Below are positions 38,681 through 47,199 of a stretch of 64,000 nt of DNA, one piece after another; the first letter of the stretch is position 1; each line of letters starts with the position of its first letter. This DNA comes from Caldanaerobius polysaccharolyticus DSM 13641 (lineage in GTDB: Bacteria > Bacillota > Thermoanaerobacteria > Thermoanaerobacterales > Caldanaerobiaceae). A model generated the notes under the pieces. The model did no database searches. It had not been told where the DNA came from and saw only the letters and a program-made list of their open reading frames with translations. Where the stretch lies: NCBI RefSeq assembly GCF_000427425.1, contig NZ_KE386495.1, positions 102,633 to 166,632 on the forward strand, read 5' to 3'. The translations under genes were made by a program, and so were the position numbers.

Positions 38681-38729
38681 ATAAATAACCTCCCTTTTTA
38701 TTCTTATTGCAGGGGGATCGCAGGAATTG

Positions 38730-38924
38730 TTATATTTCAATCCCTGCCTGTTTTAAAATACTTTTAACTGTTTTTATTGGGATATTCTTCTTTGGATGAG
38801 GGACCGTAACTTTGCCTTTTTTAGTTTTATGCTTAAATTGATAATGGTCACCTCTTATTGCGTCTATGTACCAACCATCAGCCTCAAGTATCTTTATTAT
38901 CTCTCTTGATGAATATGCTTTCAT
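38730..38924 (-). CDS. hicA: HicA-type mRNA interferase toxin
   Basis: A 64-residue double-stranded-RNA-binding-fold toxin. It has SREIIKILEADGWYI and the catalytic histidine in GDHYQFKH, then GKVTVPHPKKNIPIKTVKSIL. All family hallmarks are intact, so it is probably active and restrained by HicB encoded 50 bases downstream. It is transcribed first from the consensus promoter at 38947. Confidence 0.93.
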   Translation of the reverse strand: MKAYSSREIIKILEADGWYIDAIRGDHYQFKHKTKKGKVTVPHPKKNIPIKTVKSILKQAGIEI

Positions 38925-38946
38925 CTCAAATCCCCCTTACAAGTAT

Positions 38947-38975
38947 ATTATAATACGTATTATCATACGTGTCAA
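38947..38975 (-). promoter_or_regulatory. hicAB promoter with overlapping palindromic operator
   Basis: On the minus strand, TTGACA (38975-38970), a 17-base spacer and TATAAT (38952-38947) are a perfect sigma-A consensus. The palindrome ATAATACGTATTAT (38950-38963) overlaps the -10, the right place for HicB repression. Confidence 0.88.
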
Positions 38976-39003
38976 TAGATTTTATAAAAAGACACAAAAA
39001 ATA

Positions 39004-39017
39004 GGCCCCGAAGGGCC
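39004..39017 (-). terminator. Terminator at end of prophage late operon
   Basis: GGCCC-TTCG-GGGCC on the minus strand, followed by TATTTTTTG, lies directly after the amidase stop. A degenerate copy of the element is near 38171. Confidence 0.85.
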
Positions 39018-39018
39018 G

Positions 39019-39738
39019 TTATGCTTTCAAATACTTTTCATAGATTCTCTGCAGCAACACAGCGACATATTTGCCATCACATTGTTTCCCTTGTGCCGCA
39101 TTTTGTTTCCAGTATTCTGGACTTGAAATTATACCTGCTTTTACAAAGGCATCTATGACAGTGTCTAGTGGATTATCTTTCGTTTTCTGCTTTAATCCCA
39201 GAGCCTGAACGATTCCATTGCATATTGCCTGAGCTATTGCCTGTCTGTTAGTCTCTTGTTTTAGAAAGTTGGCATCCTTAGCAGAGTCAATGAACAGATT
39301 TTCTACCAAGATCGCTGGCATTTTCGTTTCCCTGAGTACCGCATAATTTGCCGTTTTTATGCCTCTGTCAACAAATCCATGTTGCTCGTAATATTTAGCA
39401 ATTTCTTTATGAATAATAGTTTGTATCACTTGTGTTTTATCACTGGCGTTGGGATGTCGGTAGCTCTCAAAACCAGAACCACCGCCCGCATTAATATGAA
39501 CCGAAATAAAGAAATCAGCGTTTGCGGAATTAGCTATGTTTGCGCGTTGTGAAAGTCCTAAATCAATATCCTTATCTCTTATTAGTATCGTGCTTACTTC
39601 ATAACTTTTAAGTAAGTTATTTAGTTTTAAAGCAATATCTAGTGTAATGTCCTTCTCTTTCAGATCATTTGCAACGGCCCCTGGATCCTTGCCACCATGC
39701 TAATGGCCGGGGTCAATGCATATTTTAATCCCCGACAT
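39019..39738 (-). pseudogene. N-acetylmuramoyl-L-alanine amidase (endolysin) interrupted by amber codon
   Basis: A full-length 239-codon Amidase_3-type lysin from ATG 39738. The zinc motif reads IKICIDPGH, then TAG at codon 13 (39702-39700), then HGGKDPGA in the same frame. Everything after is open: QRANIANSANADFFISVHIN and ETKMPAILVENLFID carry the other metal and catalytic residues. A single C-to-T change of CAG (Gln) would make this TAG. It could be a dead lysin, readthrough or suppression, or a sequencing error. Its place after the holin is normal. Confidence 0.85.
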
Positions 39739-39756
39739 AAATATCACATCCTTTCT

Positions 39757-40233
39757 TTATATAAAATTAACGGCCTCTTTATGGCCGTCAAATCGTCCTA
39801 ATCTATCACGTGTGCGATATTTAGCATGTAATCGCCTATGTTCTGCTTCATTCCGAATTAATAATAAGTTTTCAATACGGTTATCTAAAGTATTGCCATT
39901 GATATGATGCACACTTTCTGTTGGCTTTAAATATCTTCCTAAATGTTGTTCTATAACAAGTCTATGTTCGCAAACATATCCTTTCTCTGTAGCATAAGGA
40001 TGATTTGGACAATAAATATATACATATCCTTTTGAAATTGTCTTACCACCACGCCATTTAGGATTGCCATTACCAATTTTGCTTTCGTTATAGCATTCTT
40101 GGCTACAGAAGAATCTGCGCTGTTGCTTATGTTTATACGTGTAACGCTGGCTTGCTGACAATTTAAATTTTTTGCTACATACAGGACAAATTGCATATAA
40201 GGGAATATTCATATATGGCTGTTTTGGCATCAT
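39757..40233 (-). CDS. HNH homing endonuclease
   Basis: A 158-residue free-standing HNH enzyme. A zinc-ribbon-like N-terminus (CPVCSKKF, FFCSQECYNES) is followed by NPKWRGGK and the HNH core CEHRLVIEQHLGRYLKPTESV-HHINGNTLDNRIENL. It sits between the holin and amidase genes, overlapping the holin stop by 4 bases. This is a typical place for a mobile phage endonuclease. It is not needed for lysis. Confidence 0.9.
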   Translation of the reverse strand: MMPKQPYMNIPLYAICPVCSKKFKLSASQRYTYKHKQQRRFFCSQECYNESKIGNGNPKWRGGKTISKGYVYIYCPNHPYATEKGYVCEHRLVIEQHLGRYLKPTESVHHINGNTLDNRIENLLLIRNEAEHRRLHAKYRTRDRLGRFDGHKEAVNFI

Positions 40234-40634
40234 TGTTTCACCTCTCCCTTCCCTTTTAAAATTGCCACAGCCTTCTGTATCGTGTCAGGCACAGGCAATC
40301 CAATACGACCGGTGTTTTCTACGATGCTCAAAAGCTCGTTTGCAAGGTAGAAAAATATAGTTGCGTCCCTAAATACATTCGTATCTCCCAGCGCCGTATC
40401 AACAAGATGCGCCATTGCGACCAATACGAATATCATCACTTTTCTAGATATGCCCTTCCAGCCAATTGACGAATTGAGTTTTCCTTCTATCCCAGCAGCA
40501 ATAACACCTGTGACATAGTCGAAAATAACAAATGCAAGCAAAATTCCCAACAACGCGCTCCACCCCCCAAACAAATAGGAGGCGAGAGCACCTCCAATAC
40601 TACAAGCGGATTTGAATATGTTTTCGTACTTCAT
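40230..40634 (-). CDS. Phage holin (phage_holin_4 family)
   Basis: A 134-residue membrane protein from ATG 40634 (MKYENIFKSACSIGGALASYL; AAAGGAG eight bases upstream). It has three hydrophobic segments and the family pattern FGGWSALLGILLAFVIFDYVTG and SSIGWKGISRKVMIFVLVAMAH. It permeabilises the membrane for endolysin release. The amidase downstream is broken, so lysis may be impaired. Confidence 0.9.
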   Translation of the reverse strand: MKYENIFKSACSIGGALASYLFGGWSALLGILLAFVIFDYVTGVIAAGIEGKLNSSIGWKGISRKVMIFVLVAMAHLVDTALGDTNVFRDATIFFYLANELLSIVENTGRIGLPVPDTIQKAVAILKGKGEVKQ

Positions 40635-40664
40635 ATACATTACTCCTTTCACGCATAAAAATAA

Positions 40665-40678
40665 CGCCTCATGGCGTG
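40665..40678 (-). terminator. Short hairpin before holin
   Basis: ACGCC-ATGA-GGCGT on the minus strand, followed by TATTTTTATG, stands between the 49-aa gene and holin. It may partly terminate tail-gene transcription. Confidence 0.6.
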
Positions 40679-40691
40679 TAGACTTGTCCTG

Positions 40692-40841
40692 TTACTTTGT
40701 CACTGTTCCATCAGCGTTAATCGTGTATCCATTTTGTATCAACATATTTATTACGTCCTGTTTTATACTTGCAGGCACATCATTTACGGTCTTTCTGCCA
40801 TTGATTATAAGCGTATAATAAATATTCACCCAGTAACTCAT
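40692..40841 (-). CDS. Small conserved phage protein (49 aa)
   Basis: Reads MSYWVNIYYTLIINGRKTVN, then DVPASIKQDVINML and ends DGTVTK. The same style of protein, aromatic N-terminus plus VPxxxKxxV, occurs between tail and lysis genes of many Clostridium phages (CD1375-like); function unknown. The ATG overlaps the stop of the upstream gene (TAATG) and GGGGGTGATA is its ribosome site. Confidence 0.7.
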   Translation of the reverse strand: MSYWVNIYYTLIINGRKTVNDVPASIKQDVINMLIQNGYTINADGTVTK

Positions 40842-41323
40842 TATATCACCCCCAGTTTGGTTGCTATATCAGCTAAAGCAGTCATCATATCAAGTTGCTG
40901 TTGACTGACTGTATTTGCCTGTGTTCTATCTGCAAAAGCCGACAAAAACATTTGAGTTATCTGCTGTTGTTTTAATTGCTCAACTATTTGATTAACATGT
41001 TTATTACATTCTTCTGCAAAGTTAGCATCGGTAATGGCGTTCATGCCTGACAATGTGTGATATTGGAAATACACTAAGTTATTGTCAATGTAAACAAAAT
41101 AACCTTTTGCATTTGGGTCTTTCGGAAATCCATCAGAATTTTTTATAGTTTCAGCTGGAACACCGTTTACTGGGCTTACACCATCCCAAAGTTCTACTCT
41201 TATCCATTGTCTTATCGTGTTTTCAATATCCATCAGATTTAATGAATTATACCAATCAGTTATTTCCTGAGTGCTAACAGCTAAATTTTTGTCAATTGCT
41301 AACTGTTGTAAAATATTTACCAT
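40841..41323 (-). CDS. Hypothetical prophage tail-region protein (160 aa)
   Basis: An unrecognised soluble protein beginning MVNILQQLAIDKNLAVSTQE, with a helical Gln-rich C-terminus (EQLKQQQITQMFLSAFADRTQ). It lies between the Kelch fibre gene and the 49-aa gene and is translationally coupled to the latter. By position it may be a fibre chaperone or fibre accessory protein. Confidence 0.5.
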   Translation of the reverse strand: MVNILQQLAIDKNLAVSTQEITDWYNSLNLMDIENTIRQWIRVELWDGVSPVNGVPAETIKNSDGFPKDPNAKGYFVYIDNNLVYFQYHTLSGMNAITDANFAEECNKHVNQIVEQLKQQQITQMFLSAFADRTQANTVSQQQLDMMTALADIATKLGVI

Positions 41324-41348
41324 AAAACTACCCCCTTATAAATTACTA

Positions 41349-42332
41349 TTAAATTGAATATTCTTCATTAGTCGTAAGAACACCAGAACTGTTGGTGCCC
41401 CCTATAACATATATTTTACCATTACCTATGGAAGCTGCAGCAGCAAGTTCTCTTTGTGTAGGCATGGTAGCTTTAGTAGTCCATGTATTCGTTGAGGGAT
41501 TATATTCTTCATTAACTCCAGTACTTACATCTCCTCCAATATAATATACTTTACCATTACCTGGTGAAGCTCCTACTGCGCCACTTCTTGATGTAGACGA
41601 TGAAGCCTTTGTTGTCCATGTATCTGTTGATGGATTATATTCTATATTAACTGTACTCTTTATCGCATATATCTTCCCATTACCTGGTGGGACTGCTACA
41701 TGTCCTGAAAGAGCAGTGGGCATATTTGTTTTGCTTGTCCAAGTGTTAGTTGAACTATCATATTCTTCATTAATTGCGTAAATAGTAACAGTCCCACTTT
41801 TTGCCCCGCCTGTAACATATATTTTGCCATTACCTATAGAAGCTGCTGCCGCATCTTCTCTCTGTGTAGGTATCGCGGTTTTTGTTGCCCATGTATTAGT
41901 CGATGGATTATATTCTTCATTATTTGTAACACCAGTACTACTACGGTTACCTCCAATAACATATATCTTCCCATTCCCAGGAGACGCAGCAGCCATATTT
42001 TCTCTTGCTGTAGGCATTGTTGCTTTAGTAGTCCATGTATTAGTGGGGGGGTCATATTCTTCATTGATATTTGTATAGTCAGTAGAGGTAGGATTAACTC
42101 TACCTCCTATAGCATAAATTTTGCCATTACCTGGGGCTACTGCGGAAAGATTATACCTTCTTGTAGGCATTGGAGCCTTTGTTGTCCATTTATCAAGGTC
42201 AAGCCATACACTTTTCCATATGCCACCTATATTTACATTTAATTGACTGAAACTTTTCCACACTCCTCCCACATTCACATATACACCAATCGCTTTTTCC
42301 CACGTACCTCCTACATTTACATATACAGCCAC
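41349..42332 (-). CDS. Kelch-repeat tail fibre / receptor-binding protein
   Basis: A 327-residue protein. Three short N-terminal units (VYVNVGGTWEKA, VYVNVGGVWKS, VNIGGIWKS) precede about six Kelch blades of 45-50 residues. Each blade has the form GNGKIY-x-x-GG ... NEEY-D/N-P-x-T-N-TW-T/A-x-K-x-x-MPT-x-R. Six blades should form a beta-propeller. By position between tail-fibre and lysis genes it probably binds a host-surface glycan. The blades are very similar to one another at DNA level, so recombination between them could change the blade number. No signal peptide is present. Confidence 0.75.
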   Translation of the reverse strand: MAVYVNVGGTWEKAIGVYVNVGGVWKSFSQLNVNIGGIWKSVWLDLDKWTTKAPMPTRRYNLSAVAPGNGKIYAIGGRVNPTSTDYTNINEEYDPPTNTWTTKATMPTARENMAAASPGNGKIYVIGGNRSSTGVTNNEEYNPSTNTWATKTAIPTQREDAAAASIGNGKIYVTGGAKSGTVTIYAINEEYDSSTNTWTSKTNMPTALSGHVAVPPGNGKIYAIKSTVNIEYNPSTDTWTTKASSSTSRSGAVGASPGNGKVYYIGGDVSTGVNEEYNPSTNTWTTKATMPTQRELAAAASIGNGKIYVIGGTNSSGVLTTNEEYSI

Positions 42333-42347
42333 AATCTCACCACCCTG

Positions 42348-43229
42348 TCACAAATACTGTATCCATATATCACCGTCTGAGCCACCAGATGGGGTTGATG
42401 TAGAAGTGGTTATCTTGCGTAGTCCTGTAGAACCTGAACCTGTCACGTGTACATTGTCTACTGAGTCTGCATCCAGCCCTGAACCTGCGCCATCTACCGT
42501 CTTGATTTTTGTAAGTACATCACTAGCTGTATAAGCAGAAGTAGAAACAGCTCCCACATCAGAGGCACTAAGAGTGATTGCTGTACCAGTTTTTCCATTT
42601 ACACTCGATACCGCACCTATATCAGACGCCGTCAATGTCACTGCTCCAGTTTTGCCGTTTACGCTTTGTACGGGAACAGGAGGAACCTCCGCTTGCGTAA
42701 TATAGCCAACATCATTATTAAGTTGGCTTATATTTGTAGGTATTTGATTCTGTATATTTGTTAAATCTTGTTGGGTAGCATAAACTAAAGACTGGTCTAT
42801 ACTTGCAGTTACGCTGGATGCATTCCCTACTATGGTAACAACATCAATACTCTTCTCAATGGTGTCCGGGCCACCGCCGGCCGGAATATACTCGGCATTG
42901 GCTCCAGAATTCCCGTAACAATAGAGTATCTCCCCAAGGTCCGGATCTTGGGCAAAAACGCCAAGCTCTCGCCAGTAAAATCCAGATGTAATATCTTGAT
43001 TTGAAAAGGTTGTTCCCACAACTGCCTTCCCGCCGGTCATGGTCTTGAGTTTAGTAATAGAAAGCGACTTGACCTCGTGCCTAAGCGCATTTAGGTCTAA
43101 AATTGAAGTTCCGCCTAAATCACCATCACCGATTGCTATCCGAGTAAAATTCAACTGCGCTCCTGCCTGGGCTTTCGCCTGCAAGTTTCTACCTCTATTT
43201 GTCAAAATCAAACCACCAAATGCGCTCAA
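42348..43229 (-). CDS. Phage tail-collar fibre protein (DUF3751 N-terminus)
   Basis: A 293-residue fibre. The N-terminal 150 residues are of the DUF3751 tail-fibre attachment type (FGGLILTNRGRNLQAKAQAG, FTRIAIGDGDLG, FYWRELGVFAQDPD). Two repeats SVNGKTGAVTLTASDIGAV/SSVNGKTGTAITLSASDVGAV form a shaft, and a short C-terminal domain ends GGSDGDIWIQYL. The start is TTG after AGGTGG, overlapping the tail protein I gene end. The DUF3751 end should plug into the baseplate made by the genes upstream. Confidence 0.85.
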   Translation of the reverse strand: MSAFGGLILTNRGRNLQAKAQAGAQLNFTRIAIGDGDLGGTSILDLNALRHEVKSLSITKLKTMTGGKAVVGTTFSNQDITSGFYWRELGVFAQDPDLGEILYCYGNSGANAEYIPAGGGPDTIEKSIDVVTIVGNASSVTASIDQSLVYATQQDLTNIQNQIPTNISQLNNDVGYITQAEVPPVPVQSVNGKTGAVTLTASDIGAVSSVNGKTGTAITLSASDVGAVSTSAYTASDVLTKIKTVDGAGSGLDADSVDNVHVTGSGSTGLRKITTSTSTPSGGSDGDIWIQYL

Positions 43230-43230
43230 A

Positions 43231-43794
43231 TCAGACCACCTGCCTTACTTCTATAAAATCACCGGTGTGTACTACACCGGCATAATATAAATCCATCTCT
43301 CCTGAGAGAGCAACAATTATTGTTTCCAAATGTGAACGGACATTCTTTACTTTATTTAAAACCTTAATAAATTGATCTGCCTGTTCTGCCGTTACAGATG
43401 GATTATTAGTCACTACTTTAAATTTATAAGGATCTCCGCCGTAGTCAAACCATTCCTGCACGTAGCCGTCACCGAAATAAGATTGTATAACTTCCTCCAC
43501 CGCAAAAGGCGTGCCCCGATATCTATGGACCTTTATAGCACTTTTTATGAGGTTCCGCTTGATCTCAACATCAGCATTTGCATCGTACCAGTCTACATGC
43601 ATCTGCCATGCCAACTCATCCAAAGCGGCATCATCCAATTCATCAATACGAGAAAAAATTAGACAGGCTTTCACTTCATCTGCTAGTTGCCGAAATTGGG
43701 GATTCAAAGCCGAGCAAAGCGCCTGCGTAGTCGGGTCCTGTTTCATGTAGGAGGTTTGAAGATTCAAAAGGTCAACATTTGAAAGGTCCATCAT
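43231..43794 (-). CDS. Phage tail protein I (P2 gpI-like)
   Basis: A 187-residue baseplate wedge component. Its IDELDDAALDELAWQMHVDWYD and RNLIKSAIKVHRYRGTPFAVEEVI are typical of the gpI family. It lies immediately after the gpJ-like gene in the P2 order W-J-I-fibre. Confidence 0.88.
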   Translation of the reverse strand: MMDLSNVDLLNLQTSYMKQDPTTQALCSALNPQFRQLADEVKACLIFSRIDELDDAALDELAWQMHVDWYDANADVEIKRNLIKSAIKVHRYRGTPFAVEEVIQSYFGDGYVQEWFDYGGDPYKFKVVTNNPSVTAEQADQFIKVLNKVKNVRSHLETIIVALSGEMDLYYAGVVHTGDFIEVRQVV

Positions 43795-44922
43795 TTATAT
43801 CAAGCCTCCATAATTTATGGTGACAGTGGCGGCTTTAGCCACTTCATCAACATTAATCTCGGTATATACCGGACTTGTAATATCAATTCTAAAGGCACCA
43901 GCATTGAGCATAAGCTGGCGTAAATAATCAGGGTTTATAGCACGTCCTAATTTCCCCGCCTGCCATAACTTATATTGATCTACAGCCCCTCCGGGTCCTT
44001 CAATAGCGTTTCTTATGGCGTTTTCTTCGGTTTGCCGTTCTGCCGATATGTAATAAGTTAGTTCTATGTTATATGAAACTTCGGTAGGTGCCGTAACCTG
44101 AACGTTATCAGTCAATGGTCTTTTGTCTTTAGAGCTTACAATAGCGCTTACTTTATCAAGAATGACCTGGGATGGAATTTCCCCATTAGCCATTAAAGGA
44201 ACTATTTTTACAACTCCAGGAGATGGAGAACTCACAGAAACGTCAACAATATTTACATCAGCTGTTTTTGCCCAGTATATATAAGCTCCTTCCGGACCAG
44301 CTACGGAAAAACTTTCTGGTGCCAATCTGATTCGTTCCCGATAGCTGTCGTCGTCCTCGACATCAGCACCGCCACTGCTTGTATCTAAATTTGTTACACT
44401 TGCCACGTAAGGTATAGGGTCCACTATATTTTTTATCTGACCAGGCGCAAAGTCATTATACTTTGCACCTGCCTCCATACTCTCAGCTGTTACGTCCCCT
44501 GTTGTTTGCCCTGCTGGGATAATCAAGTCGTTTGTAATAGCAAAATATAAAAGTCCGTCAGGTGTTACTCGTGTACCTTTTGGGATTGTAATATTTGTAG
44601 GCTGTGCTGATGATAAGGTGAATCGCAAAGTTGTTGTTGCTTTTTGGGCCGGAAGTCGCGGCGTATTATAAAATTCACCTAAAACGTCCAATTTATCCCC
44701 TGTAGCGTATCTTAGAAGATTCTGCTTTGCACTTTCGTTTATATCATTTTTTAATCCAACTATAACCGGTAACTCCTGCAATAAAAAAATCCTGCGTTCA
44801 TCACCAGGATATAATGTTTCACCAAGTGCGTTTTCGAAATCTGAAATAAGTTTATCGTGTATAGCCTGAGAATCTACCTCAACAAATTGTATATCGTCAG
44901 CCAACGTCCACCACCACCTCAA
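43795..44922 (-). CDS. Baseplate protein J (P2 gpJ-like)
   Basis: A 375-residue baseplate_J family protein. It contains YATGDKLDVLGEFYNTPRLPA, FTLSSAQPTNITIPKGTRV and DDDSYRERIRLAPESFSVAGPEGAY, the standard conserved blocks. It forms the wedge at the baseplate edge. It overlaps the gpW-like gene by 26 bases. Confidence 0.93.
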   Translation of the reverse strand: MRWWWTLADDIQFVEVDSQAIHDKLISDFENALGETLYPGDERRIFLLQELPVIVGLKNDINESAKQNLLRYATGDKLDVLGEFYNTPRLPAQKATTTLRFTLSSAQPTNITIPKGTRVTPDGLLYFAITNDLIIPAGQTTGDVTAESMEAGAKYNDFAPGQIKNIVDPIPYVASVTNLDTSSGGADVEDDDSYRERIRLAPESFSVAGPEGAYIYWAKTADVNIVDVSVSSPSPGVVKIVPLMANGEIPSQVILDKVSAIVSSKDKRPLTDNVQVTAPTEVSYNIELTYYISAERQTEENAIRNAIEGPGGAVDQYKLWQAGKLGRAINPDYLRQLMLNAGAFRIDITSPVYTEINVDEVAKAATVTINYGGLI

Positions 44923-45205
44923 AACTCATGTTGCCATCATCGTTCAAACCGGTAAAATTGACTTCTTTAACTGCAGCTCTTGGCTCTCTTTCTGTAATTA
45001 CTTCAATTATTTCAGCTGTTGCAAGAGCTATAGCTTCATCAAGTGGTTTGTCAATAAACTTTCCCGTAAGTCCCATTGTCCTATCATATGCTACTTCATA
45101 TTTAAATGTTTTTATAATATTAATTACATTCTGTATTACTCTATCTGTACCAGAGGTGCTCCAGTTTATGTTTGAAATATTAGAAGTATCAATTGTAACT
45201 AGCAT
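44897..45205 (-). CDS. Baseplate protein W / gp25-like
   Basis: A 102-residue gp25/gpW-family wedge protein with NVINIIKTFKYEVAYDRTMG and ITEREPRAAVKEVNF, the lysozyme-like gp25 core. It sits before the gpJ-like gene as in P2. Confidence 0.82.
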   Translation of the reverse strand: MLVTIDTSNISNINWSTSGTDRVIQNVINIIKTFKYEVAYDRTMGLTGKFIDKPLDEAIALATAEIIEVITEREPRAAVKEVNFTGLNDDGNMSFEVVVDVG

Positions 45206-45218
45206 TAATCGCCCACCT

Positions 45219-45824
45219 CTAATAATTTAATAACTGTTTTTGCTTCATTGCATATACGGTACCCTTTGATACAGCGCTTTTAGCATTAGTATTATTTCTT
45301 TTTTGTGTTGATTTGTTATCGGATATAATTTTATTTACTAAATTTACAGACCCCGAACTCGAACGAGAAGATTTCTTTGCAGGCGCTTTGCTATTAACAG
45401 CTGCTGACGCACTATTATTAGCGCTTCCTGCCCTTACATATTCCTCAAATTCAAGCTGTAGTTTTGCTTTTCGTATATTACCTTTGTTATCTATAAAAGT
45501 ATCGCTAAGACCAACACTTTTGATAATCCACCTATTTTTACCAATAGGTTTTCCACCGAGGATAAAAGGATAAGCTCTTTGAGAATCTTTTAATGCTACC
45601 CAACTTTCATATTCAGCGCGTATATTATTCTTAAGTGAAGCATCAAGAGGTATGCTTAAAGATATCGTATCAAGATCGGGTCCTTTTATATAAGTGCTTG
45701 GCTTTTTATTTGTTGCATCCTGTTTTTCAGTATTAAGTCCACTGGACAAGGCAAATTCATTTAGTGTATATACCTGACTTTGACTGACTTGAAATGTTTT
45801 ATTTGCATATACAGCTATAGGCAA
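45219..45824 (-). CDS. Phage tail protein, P2 gpU-like
   Basis: A 201-residue protein. The middle (SLKNNIRAEYESWVALKDSQ, PFILGGKPIGKNRWIIKSVG) resembles the gpU family of tail-associated proteins. The C-terminal 60 residues are Ser/Lys-rich, low-complexity and basic. It is placed between the small OB protein and gpW. Confidence 0.6.
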   Translation of the reverse strand: MPIAVYANKTFQVSQSQVYTLNEFALSSGLNTEKQDATNKKPSTYIKGPDLDTISLSIPLDASLKNNIRAEYESWVALKDSQRAYPFILGGKPIGKNRWIIKSVGLSDTFIDNKGNIRKAKLQLEFEEYVRAGSANNSASAAVNSKAPAKKSSRSSSGSVNLVNKIISDNKSTQKRNNTNAKSAVSKGTVYAMKQKQLLNY

Positions 45825-45837
45825 TCTTTATCACCCC

Positions 45838-46029
45838 TCAAAATTTTGCTATTATGACACCATCAGCCATATTATTAGAAAAGAATATTACCGCAACCCT
45901 ATTACCTACTTCAAGGTCAATTACATGCGATGCTATTGGCAGTAGATAAGCAACGCTATTATCTTTATCAGGAAATGTTACCCTTGCTTTATTCCCTTCA
46001 ATACTGGATATTAATCCCTTCAATTGCAT
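45838..46029 (-). CDS. Small baseplate/spike OB-fold protein
   Basis: A 63-residue all-beta protein (MQLKGLISSIEGNKARVTFP to NMADGVIIAKF), like the OB domain of gpV/gp5 spike hubs but without a needle domain. It directly follows the gpD-like gene (stop/start overlap at 46029), the position expected for a spike component. Confidence 0.5.
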   Translation of the reverse strand: MQLKGLISSIEGNKARVTFPDKDNSVAYLLPIASHVIDLEVGNRVAVIFFSNNMADGVIIAKF

Positions 46030-46958
46030 TAATACCCCTCCAATGGCTTTCTAAGTGTCAATTGCATTTTCTCCTCAAGCAATTTATATACTGCCTGAGA
46101 AATAAAATATTTGCCGTCTGAAATGCTAATACTATTTATATCTACGCTATTGCCTGCGGCTATACTTGTATCTAATTTAGTTTGAATTCGGCCGGTATTT
46201 TCATATTTATTAAAGTTTCTTAATATGTTTTTTGCGTATCTATCTGCTTCTCCCTGGTTGAATAAATATATATTTTGAATCTTTAATTCAGGACCAATTG
46301 GAGCATTAGAAGGCTTAAAAACTGATTTTATTAAGCCGTTAGGTCCGTTATACTGAATATTACATGAACTGTATAAATCATTTGATTTGATTTTGAACAG
46401 ATAATCTCCGTCAATATCCTCTATGTTTATAACCTTGGCTGAATCTTGTTGCTCCATATATTTTTCATCATATATGATTATACTTTGATTGCATATTTTA
46501 AGCATATAACCCTCTAACATACTTCTAAATGCTAAAAAATCAAAATCAGTTTGCTCTACTTGATCTATCCTATCATAAAGCCAATTCTGAACATTATATG
46601 TCTGTAATTTAAAACTATATTTATCGGCTATCTCTTTGGCCAAACTTAAAAACCTAATATTTTCCCATGATTTTGTATTCTGCGTCTTTGCATTTAACGG
46701 TATAGATAAAGCTTTTAATATGAAATATCCTCTTTTCTGCTCTATTTGATCTATATACATTATTCCACTCGAAAAGCCATCTTGTTTAACCTCGATTTTG
46801 TCCCCTTTTTGAGGCTTCCACCTGCTCCATAAGCCTTCTATATCGAAAAAAATCAAATCGATGCTATCAGCTATTCCACCGGCATTATCATAAATATCGA
46901 CTTTTCTTATTTCTATTGAATCGGTAATATCCACTCCCTCATATATTATGTTCATCAC
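46029..46958 (-). CDS. Phage late-control D / tail hub protein (gpD-like)
   Basis: A 309-residue baseplate hub protein (gp27-like fold family). It contains DSIDLIFFDIEGLWSRWKPQKGD and IDQIEQKRGYFILKALSIP. The order X-D-V-U-W-J-I is preserved around it. It probably forms the hub that docks tube, tape measure and spike. Confidence 0.78.
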   Translation of the reverse strand: MMNIIYEGVDITDSIEIRKVDIYDNAGGIADSIDLIFFDIEGLWSRWKPQKGDKIEVKQDGFSSGIMYIDQIEQKRGYFILKALSIPLNAKTQNTKSWENIRFLSLAKEIADKYSFKLQTYNVQNWLYDRIDQVEQTDFDFLAFRSMLEGYMLKICNQSIIIYDEKYMEQQDSAKVINIEDIDGDYLFKIKSNDLYSSCNIQYNGPNGLIKSVFKPSNAPIGPELKIQNIYLFNQGEADRYAKNILRNFNKYENTGRIQTKLDTSIAAGNSVDINSISISDGKYFISQAVYKLLEEKMQLTLRKPLEGY

Positions 46959-46959
46959 T

Positions 46960-47199
46960 TCACCTCTTCCAAGGTGGTAAAGTATCCGCAGGCGTTTCTT
47001 CTATAATAGGAATTTTGAGGATTACGCCTGCATCAAATATAAGGATATCTCTATATTCAGGATTAGCTTGAATAATCAAGGATGCATATTTTTCATCATC
47101 ATAAAAATCTAAAGCGATCATATCAAAGGTATCACCTTGGAGCGTTTCATATTCGTAATATTCATTCAAGTCCAAAGGCAACCCTCTCTTTCTCTTCAA
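46960..47199 (-). CDS. Tail protein X (LysM-like)
   Basis: A 79-residue gpX protein: YYEYETLQGDTFDMIALDFYDDEKYASLIIQAN is a LysM-type fold with GDTFDxIA. It overlaps the tape measure gene end by 38 bases. Confidence 0.85.
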   Translation of the reverse strand: MKRKRGLPLDLNEYYEYETLQGDTFDMIALDFYDDEKYASLIIQANPEYRDILIFDAGVILKIPIIEETPADTLPPWKR

